Source: Rhodococcus pyridinivorans
GTDB taxonomy: Bacteria; Actinomycetota; Actinomycetes; Mycobacteriales; Mycobacteriaceae
Assembly: GCF_900105195.1 (NCBI RefSeq)
Contig: NZ_FNRX01000002.1
Coordinates: 4,712,001-4,776,000, forward strand
DNA length: 64,000 nt
Direction: 5' to 3'
Shown here: one piece after another, positions 30,110 through 39,331 of the stretch
How the letters are laid out: every line of letters starts with the position of its first letter
Numbering within the stretch: the stretch's first letter is position 1
Notes under the pieces: generated by a model
Database searches by the model: none
The model's input: only the letters and a program-made list of their open reading frames with translations
What the model was told of the DNA's origin: nothing
Translations under genes and position numbers: made by a program

Positions 30110-30724
30110 TCAATCCTCGACCGGGGGCGCGACGGTCTCGACGACGTCGAGCAGGATGCCGCGCGCGAGCGAGCGCGGGTCGGGATCGAGCTCGCCCAGT
30201 CCGCCGAGGACCGCGCCGTCCACGACCGCCACGAGCCGACGCACCTCGCGGGGCCGCACCGATCGGCAGCAGCGTTCGAGCAGGTCGGTGAGCAGGTGGT
30301 CGATCTGCTCGCGCATGCGGACCTGCACGTCACGCAGTTCCGGATAGCGGGCTGTCGCGACGCACCGCTCGTACCGGGAGATCAGGCGTTCGCGGTCGAT
30401 GCCGCCGTCGCAGTCCCGCGGTCCGATGAGCAGTTCGACGATGAGATCGGCCGTGCCCTCGAGACTGCGCGGGAGCGGCTCGATGTCGCGGACGCGCTCC
30501 CGCATCGCGTCGAGTTCCCGCTCGCTGTTGTAGTCGACCGCGCATGCGACGAGGTCGTCGAGCGATTCGAAGTAATAGGTGGTCGATGCGAGCGGCAGGC
30601 CCGCGCGGGTGGCGACGGCCCGGTGGCGGACGGCGTCGATCCCCCCTTCGAGGATGAGGTCGGCCGCTGCCTCGACCAGCGCCTGACGGCGCCGTTCGCC
30701 CTTCGGGGTCGCAGCAATCGACAC
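30110..30724 (-). CDS. TetR family transcriptional regulator
   Basis: 204-residue regulator. The helix-turn-helix lies in RRQALVEAAADLILEGGIDAVRHRAVATRAGLPLASTTYYFESLDDLV, about residues 12-60. The C-terminal half has a conserved GGLGELDPDPRSLARGILLDVVE segment. The GTG start at 30724 lacks a clear ribosome site. It is divergent from the cholesterol oxidase gene, with an inverted repeat TGGTGA/TCACCA between them, so it is the likely regulator of that gene. Confidence 0.85.
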   Translation of the reverse strand: MSIAATPKGERRRQALVEAAADLILEGGIDAVRHRAVATRAGLPLASTTYYFESLDDLVACAVDYNSERELDAMRERVRDIEPLPRSLEGTADLIVELLIGPRDCDGGIDRERLISRYERCVATARYPELRDVQVRMREQIDHLLTDLLERCCRSVRPREVRRLVAVVDGAVLGGLGELDPDPRSLARGILLDVVETVAPPVED

Positions 30725-30731
30725 CTTCTCA

Positions 30732-30757
30732 TGGTGACAGTCCCGACCGTCTCACCA
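30732..30757. promoter_or_regulatory. Inverted repeat between TetR and cholesterol oxidase genes
   Basis: TGGTGA (30732-30737) and TCACCA (30752-30757) are 6-bp arms separated by 14 bases, a spacing seen in TetR operators. The inner bases are not symmetric, so this is only a candidate. Confidence 0.35.
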
Positions 30758-30869
30758 GGGGAAAACGGAAGTGGAGACCAACCGGTACCATTGCGCCCGC
30801 CCGCGCGTGTCGAGTCCTCGGCGAGCGCAGCCCCGCGAGTAGATCATCGAACGATCGGAGCCGTACCGG

Positions 30870-32513
30870 ATGAGACGTCGACGCTTTCTGCAGGCATCGC
30901 TTCTCGGGGCCGCCCTGGCGGGTGCCGGCGCCGCGGCGCCGGGCATGTCCGGTATCGGCCTCCCGCGTGCGGACGCGCTGCCCGTCGGGGTCGACGAGTA
31001 CCGCCGACTCGTGCCCGAACTGTTCGTTCCGCCGCCCTCCCCGCCGGAGCATTCCGAGGTCGTCGTGGTGGGCTCCGGTTTCGGTGCGAGCGTCGCCGCG
31101 CTGCGCCTGGCCGAGGCCGGGAACCGGGTCACGATGCTCGAGCGCGGCATGCGCTGGCCCCGCGACCCGCACCGCGAGATCTTCACGACCGACCTGCTCG
31201 CCGATGGTCGCGGCTACCACCACCGCACCCATTTCACCGGACCGACGGGCATCCCGGTGGTGTGCGACGACTTCGCCGGTGTCCTCGATGTGGTCGACTA
31301 CCCGAACATGTCGGTGTGGCGCGGCGCGGCGGTGGGTGGCGGATCGATCGTGTTCACCGGAGTGATGATCGCTCCCGAACGGCACCTCTTCGAGCACGTC
31401 TTCGGCGGCCGTCTGTCCTACGACGAGATGACCTCCACCTGGTACCCGAAGGTGCGCTCGATGCTGCGCCTCGACCCGATGCCCGACGACATCTACAACG
31501 CCGCCGAGTTCACGCACTCGCGGCGATGGGACGACGACGCGCGCGCCGCCGGTTACAGCCCGCACCGCATCGACGGCATCTGGGATTGGGACGTCGTGCG
31601 CGCCGAACTCGCCGGCTCGGTCCGCCGATCGGCCGTCGCGGGCGAGAGCAATCTCGGCAACTCGAACGGCGCGAAGTTCGATCTCACGCAGAACTACATC
31701 CCGGCGGCAGAGGCGACCGGGCGCACCCTGGTGTGCCACGGTCACCGGGTGCTTGCGATCGGTCAGAACGGCGACGGCCGCTACCGGCTCGACGTGCAGG
31801 CCGTCGACCCGACGGGGGTGGTGCTGCGCACTACCACGATCACGTGCGACCGCCTCGTCCTCGGCGCCGGATCGATCGGCACGACCGAACTGCTCGTCAA
31901 GGCGCGGCACACCGGTTCGCTGCCGAACCTCGACGAGCGCGTGGGCCGGGGCTGGGGCACCAACGGCGACGCGGTGCTCGTCCGCTCGTTCGCGCTCACC
32001 GAGGGTTTCGGCGGCGACCAGGGCGCGCCGTCGGCGTCGCGGATCGTCGACGAGTCCGGTCTGCCGCTGAGCCTCGAGAATTGGTTCGTCGCGGGCACCG
32101 CGAAGGACGTCGGGATGCTCGCCTCCCTCGGCATGACCCTCGACCCCACCCGTGCCGACTTCGCGTACGACCCGGGTGCCGATCGGGCGGTTTTGAACTG
32201 GCCGACCGGTGGCGAACGCGAGAGCGTCGACGCCCTGCGGGCCGTGCACAACGCGATGGCGCAGGCCGGTGGCACGATCCCGGGCGCATCGCCGATGGCC
32301 GAGGACGTCAACGCGACCTTCACTGCGCATCCACTCGGTGGTGCGGTGCTCGGCGAGGCGACCGACGGTTACGGCCGCGTGCACGGCCATCCCGGTCTCT
32401 ACGTCGTCGACGGCGCGCTGATCCCGGGCAGCACCGGCACCGCGAACCCGTCGCTGACCATCGCGGCGCTGGCCGAACGGAACATCGCGCGGATCATCGC
32501 CGACGGGCGGTGA
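30870..32513 (+). CDS. choA: Secreted cholesterol oxidase (GMC family, class I)
   Basis: 547-residue FAD enzyme that oxidizes cholesterol and isomerizes the product to cholest-4-en-3-one. The N-terminus is a Tat-type signal (RRRRFLQASLLGAALAGAGA). The FAD-binding motif is VVVGSGFGASVAALRLAE near residue 66. The segment VDYPNMSVWRGAAVGGGS near 145 and LVLGAGSIGTTELLVKAR near 330 match the Streptomyces and Brevibacterium enzymes. The catalytic residues have counterparts: Glu in LENWF, His in TAHPLGGA and Asn in TANPSLT. It stands alone, divergent from a TetR gene, and is separate from the mce4 sterol uptake operon at the right end. Confidence 0.9.
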   Translation: MRRRRFLQASLLGAALAGAGAAAPGMSGIGLPRADALPVGVDEYRRLVPELFVPPPSPPEHSEVVVVGSGFGASVAALRLAEAGNRVTMLERGMRWPRDPHREIFTTDLLADGRGYHHRTHFTGPTGIPVVCDDFAGVLDVVDYPNMSVWRGAAVGGGSIVFTGVMIAPERHLFEHVFGGRLSYDEMTSTWYPKVRSMLRLDPMPDDIYNAAEFTHSRRWDDDARAAGYSPHRIDGIWDWDVVRAELAGSVRRSAVAGESNLGNSNGAKFDLTQNYIPAAEATGRTLVCHGHRVLAIGQNGDGRYRLDVQAVDPTGVVLRTTTITCDRLVLGAGSIGTTELLVKARHTGSLPNLDERVGRGWGTNGDAVLVRSFALTEGFGGDQGAPSASRIVDESGLPLSLENWFVAGTAKDVGMLASLGMTLDPTRADFAYDPGADRAVLNWPTGGERESVDALRAVHNAMAQAGGTIPGASPMAEDVNATFTAHPLGGAVLGEATDGYGRVHGHPGLYVVDGALIPGSTGTANPSLTIAALAERNIARIIADGR

Positions 32514-32540
32514 CCCGGCCGCGGCGGTCCGGCACGGCGT

Positions 32541-33740
32541 TCAGGAGACGGGCAGCCAGGCCGCGAGCCGGTCGAGCGCCGCGGTGACGTCGGCAGTCGA
32601 ACCCGCGAACGACAGCCGCACGGTCTCGCCGCCGCGCACGGTGTCGAAGTCGACGCCCGGTGCGAGCGCGAGCCCGGTGTCGTGGAGCAGCCGCGCGCAC
32701 CACGCCGTCGAGTTCTCGCCGTCGAGCAGATGGCCGATGTCGGCGTAGACGTAGAAGGCGCCGTCTGCCGGTGCGAGTTTCGTGATGCCGAGATCCGGCA
32801 GCCCTTCGAGCAGCAGTTCCCGGTTCACCGCGTAGCGGGAGACGTGCCCGTCGAGTTCGGTGCGGGCCTCGGTCCCGAACGCCTCGACCGCCGCGAACTG
32901 CGAGACCGACGGCGGGCACACCGTCATGTTCGACGCGAGTCGCTGCAGAGCCGGACGCATCGTCTCGGGCGCGAGCATCCAGCCGAGCCGCCAACCGGTC
33001 ATCGAGAAGTACTTCGACACCGAGCCGATCACCACCGAGTCGCGCGAGGTCGCCCACGCCGTCGAGGTCGCCGGTGATCCGGTGCCCTCACCGGTCTCGG
33101 ACCGGACGGTGCCGAACTCGATGCCGTGGTAGATCTCGTCGGAGATGAGCAGGCTGCCGTGCTCGTCGCACCAGCGCGCGAGCGCCGCGAGCTCGGACGG
33201 TTCGATCATCGTGCCGGTCGGGTTGGCGGGGCTGGCGACGACGATTCCCGCAGGCGGAGCGTCGAGTTCCTCGAGCATCGCGACGGTGGGCTGGTAGCGG
33301 GTCTGCGGACCGCAGTCGAGTTCGACGACACGACAACCGAGCGCGGCGAGGGTGTTGCGGTAGGCCGGGTAGCCGGGGCGGGCGACGACCACGGTGTCGC
33401 CGACGTCGAAGGCCGCGAGGAACACCAGGGTGAAGGCGCCGGACGAGCCGGTGGTGACGACGACGTCGTCCGCGTCGACGTCGATGCCGTACTTGTGGCG
33501 GTGGTACGCCGCGATCTCCTCGCGCAGCGGCAGGATGCCGAAGGTCTCCGTGTAACCCAGCAGTTCCGCATCGATCGCCAGGTTGGCGGCCCGGAGCACG
33601 GGAGCGGGTGCGGGGGTCGACGGTTGTCCGGCGGCGAGACTCAGGACGTCGCCGTGGCTGCGCTGCCGCTCGGCGGCCGCCTTCCACACATCCATGACAT
33701 GGAACGTCTCGATACCGGAGCGTTGGGATTCGGGGCGCAC
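32541..33740 (-). CDS. PLP-dependent aminotransferase (class I/II)
   Basis: 399-residue fold-type I aminotransferase. The cofactor-binding Lys is in SVSKYFSMTGWRLGW near residue 235. Other family marks are ELLGYTETFGILPLREEI near 60, SSGAFTLVFLAAF near 95, PANPTGTMI near 160 and the terminal VRLSFAG. GTG 33740 is taken because the protein then opens with RPESQRSGIETFHVMDVW; the frame is open far upstream, through the CocE gene in another register. Substrate unknown; aspartate-type or aromatic transamination is likely. Confidence 0.88.
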   Translation of the reverse strand: MRPESQRSGIETFHVMDVWKAAAERQRSHGDVLSLAAGQPSTPAPAPVLRAANLAIDAELLGYTETFGILPLREEIAAYHRHKYGIDVDADDVVVTTGSSGAFTLVFLAAFDVGDTVVVARPGYPAYRNTLAALGCRVVELDCGPQTRYQPTVAMLEELDAPPAGIVVASPANPTGTMIEPSELAALARWCDEHGSLLISDEIYHGIEFGTVRSETGEGTGSPATSTAWATSRDSVVIGSVSKYFSMTGWRLGWMLAPETMRPALQRLASNMTVCPPSVSQFAAVEAFGTEARTELDGHVSRYAVNRELLLEGLPDLGITKLAPADGAFYVYADIGHLLDGENSTAWCARLLHDTGLALAPGVDFDTVRGGETVRLSFAGSTADVTAALDRLAAWLPVS

Positions 33741-33772
33741 GTCGACGACGGTAGTACGCCCCGCGTCGTTCG

Positions 33773-35539
33773 TCAGAGCCGGACGCGCTGAAGTCGGGTG
33801 AGGGCACCCCACGCGATCGGATAGTCCTGACGATCGACGACCTTCACCTGCGTGGCCTCCGCGTCGGGTTCGGGCGTCGGTTGCGGCACGACCGGCAACA
33901 GCAGATGCGAGTCGAACTGTCCGCCGGCGTGCACGATGTGGAAGCCCTTGTTGAGGGTGCGATCGTGCCCGACGCGTGGGTTCTCGTCGAGGTCGTGGCC
34001 GGCGATGACGAGCACGAGGCTCGATCCGGCTTCGAAGAAGGTGCTGTGCGGCATGATCTCGATGTCGACGGGCACGATCTGGTCGGGCAGCAACGGCCAG
34101 TACTTCGTCTGGTCGTGGACGGGCCGGTAGGCGGTGGAGGCCTCCGGGTCCAGCGCCCGCCGCGAGACCCGCATCCACCCGTGGGCGACGAATCCCTTCT
34201 CGTAGCCGCCGTGGCCTTCGAACCACACGTCGCGGCCGTGCTCGTCGCGCTTGGCGAGCCCGACGAACAGGTCCATGTCGTTGGCGTCCTTCGCCTGCAC
34301 CCACAAACGCAGCGCCGCGTGCCCGGTGATCTCGGTGTCCTCGTCGAAGGTGTGGGTGAAGACGAGTTCGTCGCCCGCGACGGGGAAGGTGCGGCGGAAC
34401 TGGCTGCTCTCGCACGGGGTGGTGCTCAGGTCGGCGTTCGCGTGGTCGAGGTGGAATGCGACGTAACGGGTGTCGGGGACCGGCCACTCGGATTCGAGGC
34501 GTTCGGAATAGGTGCGCAGGTCGTGGCGGGTCTCGAGACGGATGCGCGGGGTGTCCTCGAAGCCGTTGTCCTCGTCCTTGAGGAAGCGGTCGAAGAATCG
34601 TCGCTGGTAGTCGAGGGCCTCGTTGCCGTAGAAGGTCTGCCACATCTTCCGGCCGTGGGTGTAGAGCCACTTGTGCTCCGACGCGATGCGGCGGTAACCC
34701 TCGACCGACCCGCGGGCGCGTGGGCCCTGATCGGACCACGAGACGCCGACGAGCGCGGGCACGGTGACGTCCTCGAGCCGGGGCGGCGGGGCGAGGTGAC
34801 GGAAGAAGTCGGGGAAACGGCGCCGCAACCACGGGGTGAACCGCCGGAGGGAGGCGGCGCCGCAGCGGGCCCCGGTGTTCATCGCGCTGTACCAGAACTC
34901 GCTGTAGCGGGTCTCGGGGATGCCGCCCTGGGTGAGGATGTCGCGGCAGGGATCGCTCACACCTTCCCAGGGTGCGATGGCCGCGAGACAGGGCGGGTTG
35001 AGCGCGGCGGTGTACCACTGCAGTGTGGCGAGATAGTCGGCGCCGGCGAGGCCGACGCGGCCGTTGCTCCACTCCTGACCACCGGCCCATTCCACGACGG
35101 ACGCGCAGTCGAGCGCGGCCCGGCCGAGCAGCAGGCGGGGACGGCCGCCGCTAGCGTGATGACCGCGCATGTCCGCGACGACGAGGACGTAGCCGCGAGG
35201 AACCCAGTAGGCGGGGTCCGGTGCTTCGAAGGAGGTGCAGTCACTGATCTCGAGATCGCCGATGTGGTTGCCGGATTCGGCGAGGTCGTCGAAGTCGACG
35301 GGATACCGGTCGACGCCGGCGTCCTTGCCGTAGGGGGTGACGGCGACCAGCACGGGGCAGCGGTCGTGCTCACCGGAGTCGGCAGGACGGTAGACGTCGG
35401 CTCTCAGTACGGTGCCGTCGCCCGTGCGGATGGGCACGTCGCGCTCGACGAGGACGTCGTCCGGCAACCCGTGGACGACGACGTGGTGGTGCCGTAGCGG
35501 TGTCGGGTCCGGCGTCGGCGTTCGTCTTCGAGAAACCAT
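33773..35539 (-). CDS. CocE/NonD-family hydrolase-like protein with Ser-to-Asp at the nucleophile
   Basis: 588-residue protein of the X-Pro dipeptidyl-peptidase/cocaine-esterase family: an N-terminal alpha/beta hydrolase domain and a C-terminal jelly-roll domain (from about residue 360). Family landmarks include VVADMRGHHASGG, NGRVGLAGADYLATLQW, PWEGVSDPCRD, a candidate triad Asp in VSWSDQG and a candidate His in YTHGRKMW. The nucleophile elbow normally reads GxSY; here it is GADY, with Asp at residue 168 (codon 35036-35038). It may be inactive or use Asp as nucleophile, as haloalkane dehalogenases do. ATG 35539 follows AGGGGTGA and is preferred over ATG 35587. Confidence 0.85.
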   Translation of the reverse strand: MVSRRRTPTPDPTPLRHHHVVVHGLPDDVLVERDVPIRTGDGTVLRADVYRPADSGEHDRCPVLVAVTPYGKDAGVDRYPVDFDDLAESGNHIGDLEISDCTSFEAPDPAYWVPRGYVLVVADMRGHHASGGRPRLLLGRAALDCASVVEWAGGQEWSNGRVGLAGADYLATLQWYTAALNPPCLAAIAPWEGVSDPCRDILTQGGIPETRYSEFWYSAMNTGARCGAASLRRFTPWLRRRFPDFFRHLAPPPRLEDVTVPALVGVSWSDQGPRARGSVEGYRRIASEHKWLYTHGRKMWQTFYGNEALDYQRRFFDRFLKDEDNGFEDTPRIRLETRHDLRTYSERLESEWPVPDTRYVAFHLDHANADLSTTPCESSQFRRTFPVAGDELVFTHTFDEDTEITGHAALRLWVQAKDANDMDLFVGLAKRDEHGRDVWFEGHGGYEKGFVAHGWMRVSRRALDPEASTAYRPVHDQTKYWPLLPDQIVPVDIEIMPHSTFFEAGSSLVLVIAGHDLDENPRVGHDRTLNKGFHIVHAGGQFDSHLLLPVVPQPTPEPDAEATQVKVVDRQDYPIAWGALTRLQRVRL

Positions 35540-35623
35540 GCAGTCACCCCTGGCGGCATCGAAATGCACCGAGTGTGCAACATACACCCGGTAGGTGCAA
35601 GGGTGAAGGACGAGAGTGAAAGG

Positions 35624-36877
35624 CTAGACCGAGATCCGGCCCTCGACGGCCGCCAGACCGATGTCGCGGCGGAAGTGACCGCCCGGCAGCTTGACGTCGG
35701 CGAGCCGATCATAAGCGGCCTCGCGCGCGGACGCGAGATCGGCACCCACACCGATCACGTTGAGCACGCGCCCACCTGCGGAGACCAGCGCGCCGTCCTC
35801 GCGACGCTTCGTGCCGGCGTGCAGCACCGTGTCGCCCTCGGCGCCGGTGATCACATCGCCGGTGCGCGGGGTGGACGGGTAGTACTCGGCGGCGAGCACC
35901 ACGGTCACCGCGGCGCCGTCCTTCCAGCGCAGCGGCGGAAGCTCGGCGAGCGTGCCGGCGGCGACCGCCTTCAGGGCCTCGCCCAGCGGGGACTCGAGCA
36001 GAGCGAGCACGGCCTGGGTCTCCGGGTCGCCGAAACGGCAGTTGAACTCGACCACGGCCGGGCCCTCGGCGCCCATCGCCAGACCCGCGTAGAGCAGTCC
36101 GGAGAAACCGCATCCGCGGCGCACCATCTCGGCCGCGACGGGCTCCACGACCTCGGAGACGATCCGCTCGACGCTACCCTCGGGCAACCACGGCAGCGGC
36201 GTGTAGGCACCCATGCCACCGGTGTTGGGGCCGGTGTCGTCCTCGCCGACGCGCTTGTGGTCCTGCGCCGGGAGCAGCGGCACGACCGTCTCGCCGTCGA
36301 CGAGGCAGAACAGCGAGACTTCGGGACCGTCGAGGAAGGACTCCAGCAGGACGGGGTGCCCGTTCTCGAGGATCTCGGCGGCGTGGTCGCGGGCGGCGGC
36401 GCGATCGGTGGTGACGACGACGCCCTTACCGGCAGCGAGACCGTCGTCCTTGACCACCCAGGTCGGTCCGAACCGGTCGAGCGCCTCGTCGAGGGTCGCG
36501 GGTGTGTCGACGACCTCGCTGTGGGCGGTGCGCACACCGGCGGCGGCCATGACGTCCTTCGCGAACGCCTTCGATCCCTCGATGCGTGCGGCGGCGGCGG
36601 ACGGTCCGAAGCAGGGGATGCCCGCGGCGCGGACGGCATCGGCGACCCCGAGGACGAGCGGAACCTCGGGACCTATGACGACGAGGTCGGCCTTCTGCGC
36701 GGTGGCGAGGGCGACGACGTTGTCGGCGGAGGCCGCATCGACGGGGAACAGCTCGGCGACGTTCGCGATACCGGGGTTGCCCGGCGCGGCCAGCACGGCG
36801 GTCACGCCGGGGTCGCGGGACAGGGCGAGAGCAAGAGCATGTTCACGGGCACCGGAGCCGATAACGAGTACGCGCAC
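35624..36877 (-). CDS. purD: Phosphoribosylamine-glycine ligase
   Basis: ATP-grasp enzyme joining glycine to phosphoribosylamine, the second step of purine synthesis. The 417-residue protein opens with [15 protein letters not shown], the standard PurD N-terminus. It contains [12 protein letters not shown] near 65, [13 protein letters not shown] near 145, the active-site region [10 protein letters not shown] near 215 and [13 protein letters not shown] near 285. GTG 36877 is chosen by this N-terminus and by a TAGTCT -10 box seven bases upstream (leaderless). The gene follows a kinase gene by ten bases on the same strand. Confidence 0.95.
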   Translation of the reverse strand: MRVLVIGSGAREHALALALSRDPGVTAVLAAPGNPGIANVAELFPVDAASADNVVALATAQKADLVVIGPEVPLVLGVADAVRAAGIPCFGPSAAAARIEGSKAFAKDVMAAAGVRTAHSEVVDTPATLDEALDRFGPTWVVKDDGLAAGKGVVVTTDRAAARDHAAEILENGHPVLLESFLDGPEVSLFCLVDGETVVPLLPAQDHKRVGEDDTGPNTGGMGAYTPLPWLPEGSVERIVSEVVEPVAAEMVRRGCGFSGLLYAGLAMGAEGPAVVEFNCRFGDPETQAVLALLESPLGEALKAVAAGTLAELPPLRWKDGAAVTVVLAAEYYPSTPRTGDVITGAEGDTVLHAGTKRREDGALVSAGGRVLNVIGVGADLASAREAAYDRLADVKLPGGHFRRDIGLAAVEGRISV

Positions 36878-36884
36878 GCAGGAC

Positions 36885-36890
36885 AGACTA
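36885..36890 (-). promoter_or_regulatory. -10 box of a leaderless purD transcript
   Basis: TAGTCT on the minus strand, seven bases before GTG 36877 and overlapping the stop codon of the kinase gene. Confidence 0.45.
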
Positions 36891-37553
36891 CGGGACCGGT
36901 CTCCACACGAGATCGGCGCGGGAACGCGTGCGCTGAACGGCTTCCGCATTGGGCAGATCGACGGTCCGCACCCATTCGCGTGCGCCGTCCTCGTCCCGTC
37001 CGTGGTGGCGGTGCCGGCGCACGAGACGTCGCGTGAGCGTGCGGCGGGGTGCGTCGATGTAGATGACGAGGTCGAGCAGCGGGCGGATGTGTTCCCATCC
37101 CCCGGTCTCGAACATCAGGTAGTTGCCCTCGGTGACGATCACCCGGGCATCGGCCGGCACAGCGTGCACCGCCGCGATCGGTTCGTCGAGCGGCCGGGAG
37201 AAATCCGGGGCGTAGATCGTCTCGTCGCGGCACTGCCGCACCCGGCTCAGCATGTCGCGGAAGCCGGCCACGTCGAAGGTGTCGGGCGCCCCCTTCCGGT
37301 CCCGCGCGCCGAAGGTGTCGAGCTGCCGGTTGGACAGGTGGTAGCCGTCCATCGGCACCTGTCCGGTGGAGACCCCCGCGCATCGGAGGGCGTAGACGAG
37401 CAGCGCCGTGGCGCGACTCTTCCCGGCACCCGGCGGCCCGCACAGACCGACGACCGTGCGCCGATCCGCGGGAAGCCCGACGAGGACGTGTGTGACGAGT
37501 TCGTCCACGAGCACGCGCAGCGGCGCCTCCCGCACGCTCCCGTCACCTTCCAT
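36888..37553 (-). CDS. P-loop nucleoside/sugar kinase of the uridine kinase-like family
   Basis: 221-residue ATP-binding protein. Walker A is [17 protein letters not shown] near residue 37. [27 protein letters not shown] near 68 and [13 protein letters not shown] near 113 match the uridine kinase/pantothenate kinase-like proteins annotated as nucleoside/nucleotide kinases; TEGNYLMF near 140 supplies the second acidic site. The phosphate acceptor is unknown. Placed ten bases before purD on the same strand. Confidence 0.85.
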   Translation of the reverse strand: MEGDGSVREAPLRVLVDELVTHVLVGLPADRRTVVGLCGPPGAGKSRATALLVYALRCAGVSTGQVPMDGYHLSNRQLDTFGARDRKGAPDTFDVAGFRDMLSRVRQCRDETIYAPDFSRPLDEPIAAVHAVPADARVIVTEGNYLMFETGGWEHIRPLLDLVIYIDAPRRTLTRRLVRRHRHHGRDEDGAREWVRTVDLPNAEAVQRTRSRADLVWRPVP

Positions 37554-37684
37554 GAGCCCGACGATACGACCGCCCGCGACCGTCGGAGTCGCCGTGAGCT
37601 CTCGACACGCCCACCCGACTGATCTATCGTTATTTCGAAAGTTCGGAATTTCGAACTGTCACCCCGACACGGACGGATACCGCC

Positions 37685-38794
37685 ATGCCGAACAGGATCG
37701 GAACCACCCTCGCCGCGACGAGCGTCGTGATCGCTCTGGCCGGATGCGGGCAGAGCACTCCACCGGAGTCCGACATCCCTGCACCGGCTGGGGCGGACGC
37801 GTCCGCCCCAGCCGGTGAATGCATGCCCACCCCCGCCGCGGACGTGAGCACCGCCGAAGGCTGGATCGGCTACCTCGCCGAGAACCCCGACACGGTCGCC
37901 ATCGCGGTCGACGACGGCAACGGCGGGACCTTCGAACAACGACCCGACGAGCGGCAACCGCTCGCGTCGGCTGTGAAGGTCGTGCATCTCGCCGCCTATG
38001 CCCGCGCCGTCGCAGCCGGTGAACTCTCCCCCGACGAGCGCGTACCGCTCGCCGACTGGGAACGCTGGCATCTCCCGGACACCGACGGCGGCGCACACCC
38101 CCGGGCTCTCGAACGGCTCGGTGTGAACGACCCGGAGGACACCGTCACTCTCGACGAGATGGTGTCGGCGATGATCCAGGAGAGCGACAACGCGGTCCCC
38201 GACTACCTGCGCGACCGCCTCGGCGACGACGCCCTGCGCGAGGCCGCCGCCCAGGGCGGCTGGGACGACTTCACGCCGCCGACGATGCTCGGCAACACAC
38301 TCGCGCTGCTCGACCCGACACTCGACGATTCGTCGGCGGTCTGGGACGCCGCGCGCCGCTACGCCTCCGAACCCGCCTACCGCGCCGAAGCGGTGCAGCA
38401 CCCGGCGCCGGAGGATTTGTTCGCCCGGGTCGACCGCGTCCAGCGTTTCGACAACACCGGATCGGCCGCCGAGCTCACCGCCCTGCATCGCGCGATCGCC
38501 GACGGTTCGTTCGGTGCCGGCGGTGACCTCGCGCGTACCCACCTCGAATGGCAACCGTCCACGGTTCCGGGATTCGAGGGAGTCGGATTCAAGGGCGGTA
38601 GCCTGCCCGGCATCCTCACCGACGCAGTCACCTTCCGCCGCGATGACGACACGATCGCGACCACGGTGATGCTCGCGTCCGGCATGTCGGACAGCGACTA
38701 CGCGGAAGCCCTCGAATCGTTCGCCCATCAGGAGATGCTCGCCGCGGCAGCGAACGATCCCGATTTTCTCGAGCGGATACGCTGCGCGATGTGA
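37685..38794 (+). CDS. Beta-lactamase-like serine hydrolase lipoprotein
   Basis: 369-residue lipoprotein with a class A beta-lactamase fold. The lipobox is ALAGC near residue 21, followed by an Ala/Pro/Ser linker. The catalytic SxxK is SAVK near 95, SDN follows near 168, and KGGS (the KTG-like box) near 304. The Glu166 region of true class A enzymes is not obvious, so it may act on peptidoglycan or esters instead of antibiotics. A 36-bp perfect palindrome lies in the linker codons. The ArsR-type regulator gene starts inside its stop codon (GTGA), so the two are coupled. Confidence 0.82.
   Translation: MPNRIGTTLAATSVVIALAGCGQSTPPESDIPAPAGADASAPAGECMPTPAADVSTAEGWIGYLAENPDTVAIAVDDGNGGTFEQRPDERQPLASAVKVVHLAAYARAVAAGELSPDERVPLADWERWHLPDTDGGAHPRALERLGVNDPEDTVTLDEMVSAMIQESDNAVPDYLRDRLGDDALREAAAQGGWDDFTPPTMLGNTLALLDPTLDDSSAVWDAARRYASEPAYRAEAVQHPAPEDLFARVDRVQRFDNTGSAAELTALHRAIADGSFGAGGDLARTHLEWQPSTVPGFEGVGFKGGSLPGILTDAVTFRRDDDTIATTVMLASGMSDSDYAEALESFAHQEMLAAAANDPDFLERIRCAM
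37782..37817. repeat. 36-bp perfect palindrome inside the lipoprotein linker
   Basis: The left arm CACCGGCTGGGGCGGACG is followed directly by its exact reverse complement, with no spacer. It encodes part of the Ala/Pro/Gly linker just after the lipobox. Confidence 0.9.
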
Positions 38795-39306
38795 GCGACG
38801 GCGACGTGAACGACGAGTACGAGGCCCGGCTCGCGGATCTCGAACGCCGTGTGCGGATCCTCGAGGGCGACGCGACCCGCCGGGGCGCCGGGGACGGTCC
38901 CGGTGGCACCGGTCCCGTGGCGGACGTGGCAGGAAGCACGGGGTCCGTGACCTACGGGGGCTTCGTCTCCCTGCACGGCAACGTCCGCTGGAACATCGAG
39001 TACGACGCGGGCGCATCCCTCGCACTCGATCCCGTTCCCGTCGCCGCCGTCCTCGACGCCTTGGGCAACCCCGCGAGGCTGGCGATCGTGCGGACTCTGC
39101 TGCGCGGGCCCGCCACCGCCACCGAACTCCAGGAGGCCACCGACCTCACGTCGACCGGCCGGCTCTACCACCATCTCCGGGCTCTGTCGGCTGCGCGGGT
39201 GGTCGAGCAGGGAAGCCGAAACCGCTACCGGATCGCGCCGGAGAAGGTCGTGCCGCTGCTGGTCCTCACCGTCGCGGCGGCCGATGTCGGGGAACAGCTC
39301 CGGTGA
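38791..39306 (+). CDS. ArsR-type winged-helix regulator with N-terminal coiled coil
   Basis: 171-residue protein. The first 30 residues ([18 protein letters not shown]) form a short coiled coil, then a Gly-rich linker and a small domain. The winged helix occupies the C-terminal half: [31 protein letters not shown] with LYHHLRAL as recognition helix, and the wing ending [15 protein letters not shown]. It begins at GTG 38791 overlapping the stop of the beta-lactamase-like gene. Coupled translation suggests it senses or controls something linked to that exported protein; the signal is unknown. Confidence 0.8.
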   Translation: MSDGDVNDEYEARLADLERRVRILEGDATRRGAGDGPGGTGPVADVAGSTGSVTYGGFVSLHGNVRWNIEYDAGASLALDPVPVAAVLDALGNPARLAIVRTLLRGPATATELQEATDLTSTGRLYHHLRALSAARVVEQGSRNRYRIAPEKVVPLLVLTVAAADVGEQLR

Positions 39307-39319
39307 ACCCGGTGTCCCT

Positions 39320-39325
39320 TATCCT
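39320..39325 (+). promoter_or_regulatory. -10 box of the leaderless HIT gene transcript
   Basis: TATCCT six bases before ATG 39332, with no Shine-Dalgarno sequence between. Confidence 0.45.
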
Positions 39326-39331
39326 CCCGGT

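Noticed and set aside
28881..30347. A 488-codon plus-strand frame opposite purB.
   Set aside because: It is a high-GC shadow of purB, whose family motifs are unmistakable on the minus strand.
32541..35090. An 849-codon open frame that seems to fuse an Arg-rich region to the aminotransferase.
   Set aside because: The upstream half is the CocE gene read in the wrong frame; the aminotransferase proper begins at 33740.
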